DNA of 64,000 nucleotides from Ideonella sp. (lineage in GTDB: Bacteria > Pseudomonadota > Gammaproteobacteria > Burkholderiales > Burkholderiaceae_C): assembly GCA_016721465.1 (NCBI GenBank), contig JADKIA010000028.1, forward strand, positions 186,001 to 250,000, in the 5' to 3' direction. The position numbers and the translations under genes were made by a program. The notes beneath the pieces were generated by a model. That model ran no database searches and had not been told where the DNA came from. It worked only from the letters and a program-made list of their open reading frames with translations. Numbering within the stretch: position 1 is the stretch's first letter; the number at the start of each line of letters is the position of its first letter. Of this stretch, positions 45,440 to 54,545 are shown piece after piece.

Positions 45440-46966
45440 TCAGGCCACCGTCACCGGGATCTTGCCGATCCTGGCCTGCCATTCCTTGGGCCCGGTGGTG
45501 TGCACGCTGGTGCCGCTGGAATCCACCGCCACCGTTACCGGCATGTCCTTCACGTCGAACTCGTAGATGGCTTCCATGCCCAGATCGGCAAAGCCCAGCA
45601 CCTTGGCGCCCTTGATCGCCTTGGCCACCAGGTAAGCGGCCCCGCCCACGGCCATCAGGTAGGCACTGCGGTGCTTCTTGATGGCCTCGATCGCCACGGG
45701 GCCACGCTCGGACTTGCCGATCATCGAGATCAGCCCGGTTTGCGCCAGCATCATCTCGGTGAATTTGTCCATGCGTGTGGCGGTGGTGGGGCCGGCCGGG
45801 CCAACCACTTCGTCCCGCACCGGGTCCACCGGCCCCACGTAGTAGATGACACGGTTGGTGAAATCGACCGGCAGCTTTTCCCCCTTGGCCAGCATGTCCT
45901 GGATGCGCTTGTGCGCCGCGTCGCGACCCGTGAGCATCTTGCCGTTGAGCAGCAGCGTCTGGCCTGGCTTCCAGCCGGCCACCTCTGCGGGTGTGAGGGT
46001 GTTCAGGTCGACGCGCTGGCTCTTGTTGTAGTCCGGCGCCCAGGTGACATCGGGCCACAGGTCGAGGCTGGGTGGATCCAGGTAGGCCGGGCCCGAGCCG
46101 TCGAGCACGAAGTGGGCGTGCCGCGTGGCCGCGCAGTTGGGGATCATGGCGATGGGCTTGCTGGCGGCATGGGTGGCAAAGGTCTTGATCTTCACGTCCA
46201 GCACCGTGGTCAGGCCGCCCAGGCCCTGCGCGCCGATGCCCAGCGCGTTGACCTTCTCGTACAGCTCGATGCGCAGCGCTTCGAGCTTGCTCTGCGGGCC
46301 GCGCTGCAGCAGCTCGTACATGTCGATGTCGTCCATCAACGCTTCCTTGGCCATCAGCACGGCCTTCTCGGCCGTGCCGCCCACACCGATGCCCAGCATG
46401 CCCGGCGGGCACCAGCCGGCACCCATGGTGGGCACGGTCTTGAGCACCCAGTCGACGAGGTCGTCGCTGGGGTTGAGCATGGCCATCTTGCTCTTGTTCT
46501 CGCTGCCACCACCCTTGGCAGCGACGGTCACTTCCACCGTGTTCCCTGGCACGACTTCCATGTGGATCACGGCGGGCGTGTTGTCCCTGGTGTTTTGGCG
46601 GGCAAAGATGGGGTCGTCCAGCACCGAGGCGCGCAGCACGTTGTCGGGGTTGAGGTAGCCCTTGCGTACGCCCGCGTTCACGGCGTCGGCGATCGAGCCC
46701 GAAAAGCCGTCCCACTTCACGTCCATGCCGATCTTCAGAAAGACGTTGACGATGCCTGTGTCCTGGCAGATCGGGCGACGTCCCTCGGCGCACATGCGCG
46801 AGTTGGTGAGGATCTGCGCGATCGCGTCCTTGGCCGCCGGGCTCTGCTCGCGTTCGTACGCGCGTGCCAGGTGGGCAATGAAGTCCGCCGGGTGGTAGTA
46901 GCTGATGTACTGCAATGCGGCAGCGACGCTGTCGACGAGGTCGTCGTGGCGGATCGTGATGGTCAT
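45440..46966 (-). CDS. fumA: Class I (iron-sulfur) fumarate hydratase
   Basis: A 508-residue oxygen-sensitive hydro-lyase interconverting fumarate and malate. The [4Fe-4S] ligands are recognisable as Cys in RRPICQDTGIVNVFLKIG, GAGWCPPGMLGIGVGG and MIPNCAATRHAHFVL. The C-terminal beta domain has KLPVDFTNRVIYYVGPVDPV, VGPAGPTTATRMDKFTEMML and ISMIGKSERG. The length fits the fused alpha-beta form. The ATG at 46966 (MTITIRHDDLVDSV) is preferred over upstream in-frame codons, which give a non-family extension. Divergent from the trans-sulfuration gene. Confidence 0.95.
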   Translation of the reverse strand: MTITIRHDDLVDSVAAALQYISYYHPADFIAHLARAYEREQSPAAKDAIAQILTNSRMCAEGRRPICQDTGIVNVFLKIGMDVKWDGFSGSIADAVNAGVRKGYLNPDNVLRASVLDDPIFARQNTRDNTPAVIHMEVVPGNTVEVTVAAKGGGSENKSKMAMLNPSDDLVDWVLKTVPTMGAGWCPPGMLGIGVGGTAEKAVLMAKEALMDDIDMYELLQRGPQSKLEALRIELYEKVNALGIGAQGLGGLTTVLDVKIKTFATHAASKPIAMIPNCAATRHAHFVLDGSGPAYLDPPSLDLWPDVTWAPDYNKSQRVDLNTLTPAEVAGWKPGQTLLLNGKMLTGRDAAHKRIQDMLAKGEKLPVDFTNRVIYYVGPVDPVRDEVVGPAGPTTATRMDKFTEMMLAQTGLISMIGKSERGPVAIEAIKKHRSAYLMAVGGAAYLVAKAIKGAKVLGFADLGMEAIYEFDVKDMPVTVAVDSSGTSVHTTGPKEWQARIGKIPVTVA

Positions 46967-47134
46967 GGCATCGGGCTTCAAGTACAAGGGGTCACCCAGT
47001 GTAGCCACGCGTGCTTTGGCACTGCTGACATTTGGCATTGCCGACATGCGTCAGGAGGGTGGCGTCCCGCCAATGCCAGGGCCGGTGCGGCGGGTCGACT
47101 ACGATGTGCCATCGAGCGATGGAGCACCCCCAGC

Positions 47135-48286
47135 ATGGACGCCAAGAAAGTTCACCCTGAAACCGTAGCCGCCCAGGCCCTGGGCTGGGTGGATGAGCGC
47201 ACCCGCGCGATCACGCCGCCGATCCATGTGTCCTCCACGTATCTGCGCGATCCGGACAACCAGTACCGGTCGGGCCGCGTCTACGCCCGTGCCGACAACC
47301 CGGCCTTCGACCAGGCCGAGGCCGTGCTCTGTGCATTGGAGCGTGGCGCCCAGGCGGCGCTGTTCGCCTCGGGCATGGCCGCCGCCACGGCGGTGTTCCA
47401 GGCGCTCTCGCCGGGTGATCACGTGCTGGCGCCGAAGGTCATGTACTGGTCGTTGCGCAACTGGCTGATGGGCTTTGCCTCGCACTGGGGTCTGCAGGTC
47501 GAGTTGATCGAGATGACCGACCCCGCGGCCATGCGCGCCGCCATCCGCCCGGGCCAGACCAAGCTGGTGTGGATCGAGACGCCGGCCAACCCGCTGTGGA
47601 CCGTGACCGACATCGCCGAGACCGCCGGCATCGCGCATGCGGCCGGCGCCGTGCTGGCGGTGGATTCCACCGTCGCCACGCCGGTGCTCACGCTGCCATT
47701 GACGCTCGGCGCGGACCTCGTGATGCACGCCGCCACCAAGTACCTCAACGGCCACTCCGACCTCATCGCCGGCGTGCTGGTCACGCGCGAGGACAACGAA
47801 CTGTGGCAACGCATCCGCAAGGTGCGCGCCCAGCTGGGCGGCACCCTGGGGTCGTTCGAGTCCTGGCTGCTGCTGCGCGGCATGCGCACGCTGCACCTGC
47901 GGGTGCATGCGGCCTGCACCTCGGCGCAGCGCATTGCCGAGCACTTCGCAGCGCACCCGTTGGTGGAGGCTGTGCTCTATCCGGGCCTGCCTGGTGCGCC
48001 CGGGCATGCGGTGGCGGCCCGGCAGATGAAGGGCGGCTTCGGCGGCATGATGTCCATTCGGGCCAAGGGCGGTGAAGCCGCCGCCATCGCAGTGGCCGCG
48101 AACACGGAGCTTTGGAAGCGCGCCACCTCGCTGGGCGGCACCGAGAGCCTGATCGAGCACCGCGCCAGTGTCGAAGGCGCCGGCACGCCGGCACCGCCGG
48201 ACCTGCTGCGCTTGTCGGTTGGCATCGAGCACGCCGACGACCTGATCGCCGACCTGGAGCAGGCCCTGCGCCGCGCCCACGCCTGA
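47135..48286 (+). CDS. PLP-dependent trans-sulfuration family enzyme
   Basis: A 383-residue enzyme of the Cys/Met-metabolism PLP family (cystathionine gamma-synthase, beta- or gamma-lyase, O-acylhomoserine sulfhydrylase). The opening ITPPIHVSSTYLRDPDNQY is typical. The PLP motifs are ALFASGMAAATAVFQALSPG, VWIETPANPLWTVTDI, AVDSTVATPVLTLPL and the Schiff-base lysine in MHAATKYLNGHSDLIAGVL. SLGGTESLIEHRAS ends the active site. Which trans-sulfuration reaction it runs cannot be decided by eye. The frame is open far upstream over the fumarase antisense; only the ATG at 47135 makes sense. Confidence 0.9.
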   Translation: MDAKKVHPETVAAQALGWVDERTRAITPPIHVSSTYLRDPDNQYRSGRVYARADNPAFDQAEAVLCALERGAQAALFASGMAAATAVFQALSPGDHVLAPKVMYWSLRNWLMGFASHWGLQVELIEMTDPAAMRAAIRPGQTKLVWIETPANPLWTVTDIAETAGIAHAAGAVLAVDSTVATPVLTLPLTLGADLVMHAATKYLNGHSDLIAGVLVTREDNELWQRIRKVRAQLGGTLGSFESWLLLRGMRTLHLRVHAACTSAQRIAEHFAAHPLVEAVLYPGLPGAPGHAVAARQMKGGFGGMMSIRAKGGEAAAIAVAANTELWKRATSLGGTESLIEHRASVEGAGTPAPPDLLRLSVGIEHADDLIADLEQALRRAHA

Positions 48287-48304
48287 GCCACCGCCCAAAA
48301 GCGC

Positions 48305-49510
48305 ATGAACCTCATTGCCGAGATCGTCCGTGATGCCGGTGCCATCACCGAGCTCCGGCGCGAAATTCACGCGCACCCCGAACTGGGCTTCGAGGAGCGG
48401 CGCACCTCCGATCTGGTCGCCGAGCGGCTGGCGGCTTGGGGCATCGAGGTGCACCGTGGCATGGCCCAGACCGGCGTCATCGGCCTGGTGCAGGGGCGAG
48501 ACGGTGGTGCCTGCGGTCGGGCCTTGGGCCTGCGCGCGGACATGGATGCGCTGCCCTTGCTGGAAGAAAACCGCTTCGCCCACGCCAGTCGGGTGCCCGG
48601 CACCATGCATGCCTGCGGCCACGACGGCCACACGGCCATGCTGCTGGCGGCAGCCCAGCACCTGGCGCGCACGCGCGATTTCGATGGCACCGTGGTGCTG
48701 ATCTTCCAGCCCGCCGAGGAAGGGCGAGGCGGCGCGCAGGCCATGGTGGCCGAGGGCCTGTTCGAGAAGTACCCGATGGAAGCCGTGTTCGGCTTGCACA
48801 ACTGGCCCGGCTACCCGGTGGGCAGCCTGGCGACCAGCGCCGGTCCGGTGATGGCTTCGGCCAACACCTTTTGCATCACTGTGCGCGGCCGGGGCAGCCA
48901 CGCCGCATCGCCGCACCTGGGGCTGGATCCCATGCCCGTGGCCTGCCAGATGGTGACCGCGTTCCAGACCATCGTGAGCCGGAACTTGAACCCGCTGGAC
49001 ACCGGTGTGCTGTCGGTGACCATGCTGCACGGCGGTGAGGCCACCAACGTGGTGCCCGACAGCTGCCGCATCGAAGGCACGGTGCGCACCTACAGCGTGG
49101 CCGTGCTGGACCTGATCGAGCGGCGCATGCGCGAGATCGCCCTGCAGACCTGCGCGGCCCACGGCGTGACGTGCGACTTCGAGTTCTTGCGCCGCGCGCC
49201 ACCGGTGGTGAACCACGTTCGCGAGGCCGAGTTCGCGGCCCGGGTGATCGCCGGCATCGTCGGCCCCGCGCTGGCCCGTGTGCAGGAACCGGCGATGGCA
49301 TCGGAAGACTTCGCCTTCATGTTGCAGGCCAAGGCGGGCTGCTACGCCTTCATCGGCAACGGTGAGGGCGACCACCGACACCCTGGCCATGGCGCAGGAC
49401 CGTGCATGCTGCACAACCCCAGCTACGACTTCAACGACACCCTGATCCCATTGGGGGCCACCTATTGGGTGCGCCTGGCCAAGGCCTGGCTGGCAGCGCC
49501 GCGCCCTTGA
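48305..49510 (+). CDS. M20 family amidohydrolase (hippurate hydrolase / N-acyl amino acid deacylase type)
   Basis: A 401-residue metallopeptidase-family amidohydrolase. The M20D signatures are ELRREIHAHPELGFEERRTS, LGLRADMDALPLLE, MHACGHDGHTAMLLAAA (metal ligands and catalytic Asp), VVLIFQPAEEGRGGAQAMV (general-base Glu) and HNWPGYPVG. It likely hydrolyses N-acylated amino acids such as hippurate or N-acetyl-ornithine-like compounds; the substrate is undetermined. It follows the PLP enzyme by 18 bases, so the two are probably co-transcribed and may share sulfur amino acid metabolism. Confidence 0.93.
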   Translation: MNLIAEIVRDAGAITELRREIHAHPELGFEERRTSDLVAERLAAWGIEVHRGMAQTGVIGLVQGRDGGACGRALGLRADMDALPLLEENRFAHASRVPGTMHACGHDGHTAMLLAAAQHLARTRDFDGTVVLIFQPAEEGRGGAQAMVAEGLFEKYPMEAVFGLHNWPGYPVGSLATSAGPVMASANTFCITVRGRGSHAASPHLGLDPMPVACQMVTAFQTIVSRNLNPLDTGVLSVTMLHGGEATNVVPDSCRIEGTVRTYSVAVLDLIERRMREIALQTCAAHGVTCDFEFLRRAPPVVNHVREAEFAARVIAGIVGPALARVQEPAMASEDFAFMLQAKAGCYAFIGNGEGDHRHPGHGAGPCMLHNPSYDFNDTLIPLGATYWVRLAKAWLAAPRP

Positions 49511-49687
49511 CCGCCGACATGGGGAAATCCCGTGGAAACCGCGCGGCGCCTGTGTCAGTCTCGGAATGTCGAGCCGCGGCGCCGTGCTGTTGCCTTTTGT
49601 GCCGTTGGCGCCCGGAGTAAGGGGTTCGTAAGAGCCTCTGCCTAACGTGCGCGATGTTGTCGTTGCCATTAAATCCAGGAGACTTGC

Positions 49688-51670
49688 ATGAGCGCTGCCG
49701 AAGGCCACACCGAACTGAAAACCTACCTGCCGTCCGCCGCTGCGGTCGCGAAGGCCTATGTTTCCGGCATGCCGGCCTACGAGGCCCTGTGCAAGGAAGC
49801 TGAAGACGACTACGCCGGCTTCTGGGCCCGCCATGCCCGGGAACTGCTGAGCTGGAAGACCCCGTTCACCAAGACGCTGGACGAGAGCGAGGCGCCGTTC
49901 TTCAAATGGTTCGAGGACGGCACGCTCAATGCCAGCTACAACTGCCTCGATCGCAACATCGAGCGCGGCCTGGGCGACAAGACTGCGCTGATCTTCGAGG
50001 CCGACGGTGGCGAGGTCACCAAGATCAGCTACAGCGAGTTGCTGGCCAAGACCTGCCAGATCGCCAATGTGCTGAAGAGCTTGGGTGTGACCAAGGGCGA
50101 CCGCGTGATGATCTACATCTCGATGTCGATCGAAGGCGTGGCCGCGATGCAGGCCTGCGCACGCATCGGCGCTACGCATTCGGTGGTGTTCGGTGGATTC
50201 TCGGCCCAGTCGCTGCGCGACCGCATCGAAGACACCGGCGCCAAGATCGTCATCACCGCCGACCAGCAGGTGCGTGGCGGCAAGCAATTGCCGCTGAAAG
50301 CGATCGTCGACGAGGCGCTGACGCTGGGCGGCTGCGACAGCATCAAGAACGTGCTCGTGTTCAAGCGCACGGGGGCCGATCTGCCCATGGTCGCAGGCCG
50401 CGACCTGTGGATGGCCGACCTGACCAAGGTCCAGCCCACCACCTGCGAGCCGGAATGGGTGGGCGCCGAGCACCCGCTGTTCCTGCTCTACACCTCCGGC
50501 TCCACCGGCAAGCCCAAGGGCGTACAGCACTCCACCGGCGGCTACCTGCTGCACGCGGCACTCACCACCAAGCTGACCTTCGACCTGAAGGGCGACGATG
50601 TGTTTTGGTGCACCGCCGATATCGGCTGGGTCACTGGCCACACCTACATCACCTACGGCCCGTTGGCCCTGGGCGGCACCGAGATCGTGTTCGAGGGCGT
50701 GCCCACCTACCCGAATGCCGGGCGCTTCTGGAAGATGATCCAGGACCACAAGGTGAGCGTGTTCTACACCGCACCCACCGCCATCCGCTCGCTGATCAAG
50801 GCCGCCGAGGCCAACGACGCGGTGCACCCGAAGAGCTACAACCTCAGCAGCCTGCGCATCCTGGGTTCGGTGGGTGAGCCCATCAACCCGGCCGCGTGGG
50901 AGTGGTACCACAAGCACGTGGGTGGTGGCAATTGCCCCATCGTCGACACCTTCTGGCAGACCGAGACCGGTGGCCACATGATCACCCCGCTGCCGGGCGC
51001 CACGCCGATGATTCCGGGCTCCTGTACGCTGCCATTCCCCGGCATCATGGCCGCGGTGGTGGACGAAACCGGCAAGGACGTGCCCTGGGGGCAAGGTGGC
51101 ATCCTGGTCGTCAAGCGCCCCTGGCCCAGCATGATCCGCAACATCTGGGGTGACCCGGATCGCTTCAAGAAGAGCTACTACCCCGACGATTTCCAGGGCA
51201 AGTACTACCTGGCTGGCGACGGTGCGATCCGTGATCCGAAGACGGGCTACTTCACCATCACTGGTCGCATCGACGACGTGCTGAATGTCTCTGGCCACCG
51301 CATGGGCACGATGGAAATCGAGTCGGCCCTGGTCAGCTGCACTGAACTGGTGGCCGAGGCCGCTGTGGTGGGCCGTCCGGACGACACCACCGGCGAGGCC
51401 ATCTGCGCCTTCGTCGTGCTCAAGCGCCCGCGCCCCACCGGCGACGAGGCCAAGGCCATCGCCAAGCAGCTGCGCGACTGGGTGGGCAAGGAGATCGGCC
51501 CGATCGCCAAGCCCAAGGACATCCGCTTCGGTGAGAACCTGCCCAAGACCCGTTCGGGCAAGATCATGCGCCGCCTGCTGCGCTCGGTAGCCAAGGGTGA
51601 AAAGATCACCCAGGACACCTCCACGCTGGAGAACCCGGCGATCCTGGACCAGCTGTCCGAAGTCAACTGA
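49688..51670 (+). CDS. acs: Acetyl-CoA synthetase
   Basis: A 660-residue AMP-forming acetate:CoA ligase. The adenylate motifs are LLYTSGSTGKPKGVQHSTGG, WWCTAD-like FWCTADIGWVTGHTYITYGP, FYTAPTAIRSLIK, DTFWQTETGGHMITPLPGA and YLAGDGAIRDPKTGYFTITG. The C-terminal PKTRSGKIMRRLLR holds the lysine that protein acetyltransferases modify. CAGGAG precedes the ATG at 49688. It activates acetate for growth and recycling. A strong bidirectional terminator follows. The upstream 177 bases probably hold its promoter, but no clear boxes were recognised. Confidence 0.97.
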   Translation: MSAAEGHTELKTYLPSAAAVAKAYVSGMPAYEALCKEAEDDYAGFWARHARELLSWKTPFTKTLDESEAPFFKWFEDGTLNASYNCLDRNIERGLGDKTALIFEADGGEVTKISYSELLAKTCQIANVLKSLGVTKGDRVMIYISMSIEGVAAMQACARIGATHSVVFGGFSAQSLRDRIEDTGAKIVITADQQVRGGKQLPLKAIVDEALTLGGCDSIKNVLVFKRTGADLPMVAGRDLWMADLTKVQPTTCEPEWVGAEHPLFLLYTSGSTGKPKGVQHSTGGYLLHAALTTKLTFDLKGDDVFWCTADIGWVTGHTYITYGPLALGGTEIVFEGVPTYPNAGRFWKMIQDHKVSVFYTAPTAIRSLIKAAEANDAVHPKSYNLSSLRILGSVGEPINPAAWEWYHKHVGGGNCPIVDTFWQTETGGHMITPLPGATPMIPGSCTLPFPGIMAAVVDETGKDVPWGQGGILVVKRPWPSMIRNIWGDPDRFKKSYYPDDFQGKYYLAGDGAIRDPKTGYFTITGRIDDVLNVSGHRMGTMEIESALVSCTELVAEAAVVGRPDDTTGEAICAFVVLKRPRPTGDEAKAIAKQLRDWVGKEIGPIAKPKDIRFGENLPKTRSGKIMRRLLRSVAKGEKITQDTSTLENPAILDQLSEVN

Positions 51671-51714
51671 TGTGGATGTCCTGCGCCGCAAGGGCGCAGG
51701 TTGTTCCGCCAACG

Positions 51715-51741
51715 AAAAGGCCCCGCACTGCGGGGCCTTTT
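51715..51741. terminator. Bidirectional intrinsic terminator between acs and cytochrome c
   Basis: AAAAGGCCCCGC-ACT-GCGGGGCCTTTT is a perfect 12-base-pair hairpin with an A-run before and a T-run after it. It lies between convergent genes and can end transcription from both sides. Confidence 0.93.
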
Positions 51742-51772
51742 GTCATCAGGGACAGGCCCTGGACCACGCAAC

Positions 51773-52078
51773 CTACTTGGTCGACAGCACCCAGGCCACC
51801 AGGGTCTTGGCTTCGTCGGCGCTGACCTGCGGGTTGGCCGGCATCGGCACCTGACCCCAGACGCCCGTGCCGCCCTTCTGGACCTTCTCGGCCAGCTTGG
51901 CAGCCGCATCCTTCTGGCCGGCGTACTTGGCGGCCACATCCTTGTAGGCCGGGCCGACCAGTTTCTTGTCGATGGCATGGCAGGCCATGCAGTTCTTCTT
52001 CTGGGCCAGGTCGGCATTGGCGAATGCCGGGCCGGCAACGATGGCGACGAGCGCGGCAATCAGGGCAGCTTTGTTCAT
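51773..52078 (-). CDS. Class I cytochrome c (c-551/c-552 type)
   Basis: A 101-residue periplasmic monoheme cytochrome. The signal peptide is MNKAALIAALVAIVAGPAFA. The heme site is NCMACHAIDKK (CxxCH) and the distal Met lies in VPMPANPQVSADEAKTLVAW. Length after cleavage is about 81 residues, as for c-551/c-552 electron carriers that serve terminal oxidases or nitrite reductase. It converges with acs across the bidirectional terminator and diverges from the small Trp-rich protein. Confidence 0.94.
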   Translation of the reverse strand: MNKAALIAALVAIVAGPAFANADLAQKKNCMACHAIDKKLVGPAYKDVAAKYAGQKDAAAKLAEKVQKGGTGVWGQVPMPANPQVSADEAKTLVAWVLSTK

Positions 52079-52185
52079 GGTGTCCTTTCGGGGGGTGGAG
52101 TAAAGTGCAAGACGCTAACGATAGTTTACGCGGCGCGGTTGACACGCAACTTGCGCAAGGCCTGCCGCTGCCGGAGCAGATGACG

Positions 52186-52452
52186 ATGTGGATGGTGGCG
52201 ATCGGTTGTGTGCTCAGCCTGCTCAAGCTCGCTGAGTTCGGCCCAGTGGCCCGTTGGGACTGGTGGCTGGTGCTCTCGCCCTTCGCCGTGGCCGCCATCT
52301 GGTGGTACATCGCAGACACCACCGGCTACACCCAGCGCAAGGCCATGGAGCGCGACGCCAAGCGCACCGAGGACCGGCGCATGCATCAGCTCAAGGCGCT
52401 GGGCCTGGAGACCTTCGACAAGAAGTTCAAGGGCCGTCGTCCGCCAGGCTGA
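52186..52452 (+). CDS. Small Trp-rich membrane protein (TIGR04438 type)
   Basis: An 88-residue protein with two membrane helices and many Trp residues (WMVAIGCVLSLLKLAEFGPV, RWDWWLVLSPFAVAAIWW), then a charged cytoplasmic tail (AMERDAKRTEDRRMHQ). This is the small Trp-rich protein family found in Burkholderiales near lgt. The ATG at 52186 is favoured because GGAG lies nine bases upstream; the ATG at 52180 would be only three bases from it. The function is unknown. Confidence 0.85.
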   Translation: MWMVAIGCVLSLLKLAEFGPVARWDWWLVLSPFAVAAIWWYIADTTGYTQRKAMERDAKRTEDRRMHQLKALGLETFDKKFKGRRPPG

Positions 52453-52533
52453 CCTCGCTGGCACGCAGCGCCGGGTGACAATGGCAGGTTCGGCGGCCCG
52501 GCCCGCCCGTCGACCTGATCGGAGCGAGTCCTG

Positions 52534-53331
52534 ATGCTGGTGCATCCCCAATTCAACCCGGTGGCCCTGGCCCTGGGGCCCTTGCAGATCCATTGGTACG
52601 GCCTGAGCTACCTCGCGGCCTTCGGCCTGTTCCTGTGGCTGGCCCGTCGGCGCGTGGCCCAGCCTTGGCAGGCGCAGTCCGGCTGGACCACACGCGACAT
52701 CGACGACCTGCTGTTCTGGGGCGTGCTCGGCGTGATCCTGGGTGGACGCGTCGGATACGTGCTGTTCTACAAGCTCGACTTCTATCTCGCCAATCCGCTG
52801 GAGATCTTGTCGGTCTGGAAGGGAGGCATGTCCTTTCACGGCGGCATGCTGGGGGTGATCGTCGCGATGGTGTTGTATGGACGTTCGCGTCGGCGCCCTT
52901 GGCTGGAGGTGACCGACCTGATCGCCCCCTGCGTACCCACCGGCCTGGCGTCCGGACGCATTGGCAATTTCATCAATGGCGAGTTGTGGGGCCGGCCCGC
53001 CGATCCGGCACTGCCTTGGGCGATGGTGTTTCCGCAGTCGGGCAGCGACACGCCGCGCCACCCGTCACAGCTCTACCAGTTCGCGATGGAGGGCCTGCTG
53101 TTGTTCGGCCTGCTGTGGCTGTATGCCCGGCACCCGCGCAAGACGGGCCAGGTGTCCGGCGCGTTCCTGGTCGGCTACGGCGTGTTCCGTTTCGTTGCCG
53201 AGTACTTCCGCGAGCCCGACAGCTTCCTGGGCCTGCGCGCCCTGGGATTGAGCCAGGGCCAATGGCTGTGCGTGCCCATGATCCTGGGTGGCATGCTGTT
53301 GTGGCTGTGGGCCGCTCGACGCAAAGGATGA
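52534..53331 (+). CDS. lgt: Prolipoprotein diacylglyceryl transferase
   Basis: A 265-residue inner-membrane enzyme that adds diacylglycerol to the lipobox cysteine of prolipoproteins. Motifs present are IHWYGLSYLAAFGLFLWLA, ILGGRVGYVLFYKLDFYLAN, WKGGMSFHGGMLGVIVAM, and the Lgt signature GRIGNFINGELWGRPAD with the essential Arg and Asn, followed by HPSQLYQFAMEGLLLF. The stop overlaps the dnaQ start (ATGA), so the two genes are coupled. Confidence 0.97.
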   Translation: MLVHPQFNPVALALGPLQIHWYGLSYLAAFGLFLWLARRRVAQPWQAQSGWTTRDIDDLLFWGVLGVILGGRVGYVLFYKLDFYLANPLEILSVWKGGMSFHGGMLGVIVAMVLYGRSRRRPWLEVTDLIAPCVPTGLASGRIGNFINGELWGRPADPALPWAMVFPQSGSDTPRHPSQLYQFAMEGLLLFGLLWLYARHPRKTGQVSGAFLVGYGVFRFVAEYFREPDSFLGLRALGLSQGQWLCVPMILGGMLLWLWAARRKG

Positions 53332-54044
53332 ACCCCGTGCGACAGATCTTCCTGGACACCGAAACCACCGGCCTGAGCCCCGAGGCGGGTGACCGCATCG
53401 TCGAGATCGGCTGCATCGAGATGGTGAACCGCCGACTCACTGGTCAGAGCAAGCACTTCTACCTCAACCCCGAACGCAAGGGCAACGAAGAGGCGATCAA
53501 GGTGCACGGCCTCACCGATGCCTTCCTGGCCGACAAGCCGGTGTTCGCCGCCGTGGCCGATGAACTGATCGAGTGGTTGCGCGACGCCGAGATCATCATC
53601 CACAACGCCGCCTTCGACGTGGGTTTTCTCAATGGCGAACTCAAGCGCCTGAAGCGACCGATGTTCCACACCGTGGCGGGCAAGGTCACGGACACGCTGT
53701 TGATGGCGCGCGAAGCCTTTCCCGGCAAGGCCAATTCACTGGATGCCCTGTGCAAGCGCCTGGAGGTGGACAACACCCACCGCACCCTGCACGGTGCCTT
53801 GCTCGATGCCGGCCTGCTGGCCGAGGTGTACATCCGCCTGACCCGCGGCCAGGACTCGTTGGTGATCCACGAGGATGCGGGCGATCCCGCGCATCCCAAG
53901 GCGGACATGGCGGCCGACCTGTCCGCATTCGACCTGCAGCTGATCGATCCCACGCCGGAGGAGTTCGCGGCGCACGAGGCCGTGCTCGCGGATCTGGACA
54001 AAGCCAGCAAAGGCAAGACGATCTGGCGCAATGCTGTGGCATAA
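53328..54044 (+). CDS. dnaQ: DNA polymerase III epsilon subunit
   Basis: A 238-residue proofreading 3'-5' exonuclease of the replicative polymerase. Exonuclease motifs: IFLDTETTGLSPEAGDRIVE (ExoI), IIHNAAFDVGFLNGEL (ExoII), HRTLHGALLDAGLLAEVYIR (ExoIII-epsilon with His and Asp). The C-terminal part after about residue 185 is the linker to the alpha subunit. The start at 53328 overlaps the lgt stop by four bases. A tRNA-Val gene follows 89 bases downstream. Confidence 0.96.
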   Translation: MNPVRQIFLDTETTGLSPEAGDRIVEIGCIEMVNRRLTGQSKHFYLNPERKGNEEAIKVHGLTDAFLADKPVFAAVADELIEWLRDAEIIIHNAAFDVGFLNGELKRLKRPMFHTVAGKVTDTLLMAREAFPGKANSLDALCKRLEVDNTHRTLHGALLDAGLLAEVYIRLTRGQDSLVIHEDAGDPAHPKADMAADLSAFDLQLIDPTPEEFAAHEAVLADLDKASKGKTIWRNAVA

Positions 54045-54133
54045 TTTAGGGCTTCACTGCAGCACCCGGCAGTGATCCGGATCAGGCCACCGAGCCAGCG
54101 TCATCGAGACGACAGCCAACGGTCACCCCATCC

Positions 54134-54208
54134 GGGCGGTTAGCTCAGCGGTAGAGCACTGCCTTCACACGGCAGGGGTCGCAGGTTCGAACCCTGCACC
54201 GCCCACCA
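54134..54208 (+). tRNA. tRNA-Val(CAC)
   Basis: The cloverleaf is readable: acceptor GGGCGGT pairs with ACCGCCC, the D arm is AGCTCAGCGGTAGAGC, the anticodon stem CTGCC/GGCAG encloses TTCACAC with anticodon CAC (Val, GUG codons), and the T arm is CAGGTTCGAACCCTG. CCA is encoded. The 3' end is duplicated at 55368-55410, which marks this gene as an integration site. Confidence 0.96.
54166..54208 (+). repeat. Left attachment-site copy (3' part of tRNA-Val)
   Basis: 43 bases from the anticodon loop to the encoded CCA are identical to 55368-55410. Target sites of tyrosine-recombinase elements typically lie in this part of tRNA genes. Confidence 0.75.
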
Positions 54209-54545
54209 AGAGAATCAACGACTTGCAGCGCCTTTGGGCGCTGTTTTCGTTTGTGGTGCGGAAAAACGGGGAAGGTCCCTCTTCCGTGCCCGCGCCTGAA
54301 GACTCGGCGAAAGTGGCGGCAATTTGGCGCCGAGCGGAGATCGTGGCAGGCCTGGCCGAGACCACCGGGGCTTGGTCATCACACGGTCGTCGATGGTGGA
54401 CCGGTCTTTCGCGGTGGGCGGGTCGCGGATGTCGAAAAGCAATGCGGTCATCGTCGGGAGGCCTCGGCTTTTCGCAGCGGGGCCCTGGGTCAGCGCCAGC
54501 ACCGGTCTTGCCTGGCCTTGCGGCATGCGCGTTCCGCGGCGCTGG
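54209..54545. other. Non-coding part of the island, tRNA to antitoxin
   Basis: 337 bases that hold the tRNA terminator and otherwise only short open frames with no recognisable protein. One plus-strand frame running from 54324 has Arg- and Pro-rich content and runs antisense into the antitoxin; I do not consider it a gene. Confidence 0.55.
54226..54247 (+). terminator. Intrinsic terminator after tRNA-Val
   Basis: CAGCGCC-TTTG-GGCGCTG followed by TTTT, a perfect seven-base-pair stem 17 bases downstream of the tRNA. Confidence 0.85.

Noticed and set aside
45500..47134. Long N-terminal extension of the PLP enzyme frame over the fumarase gene.
   Set aside because: The extension is antisense to the well-conserved class I fumarase, and the PLP family start is at 47135.
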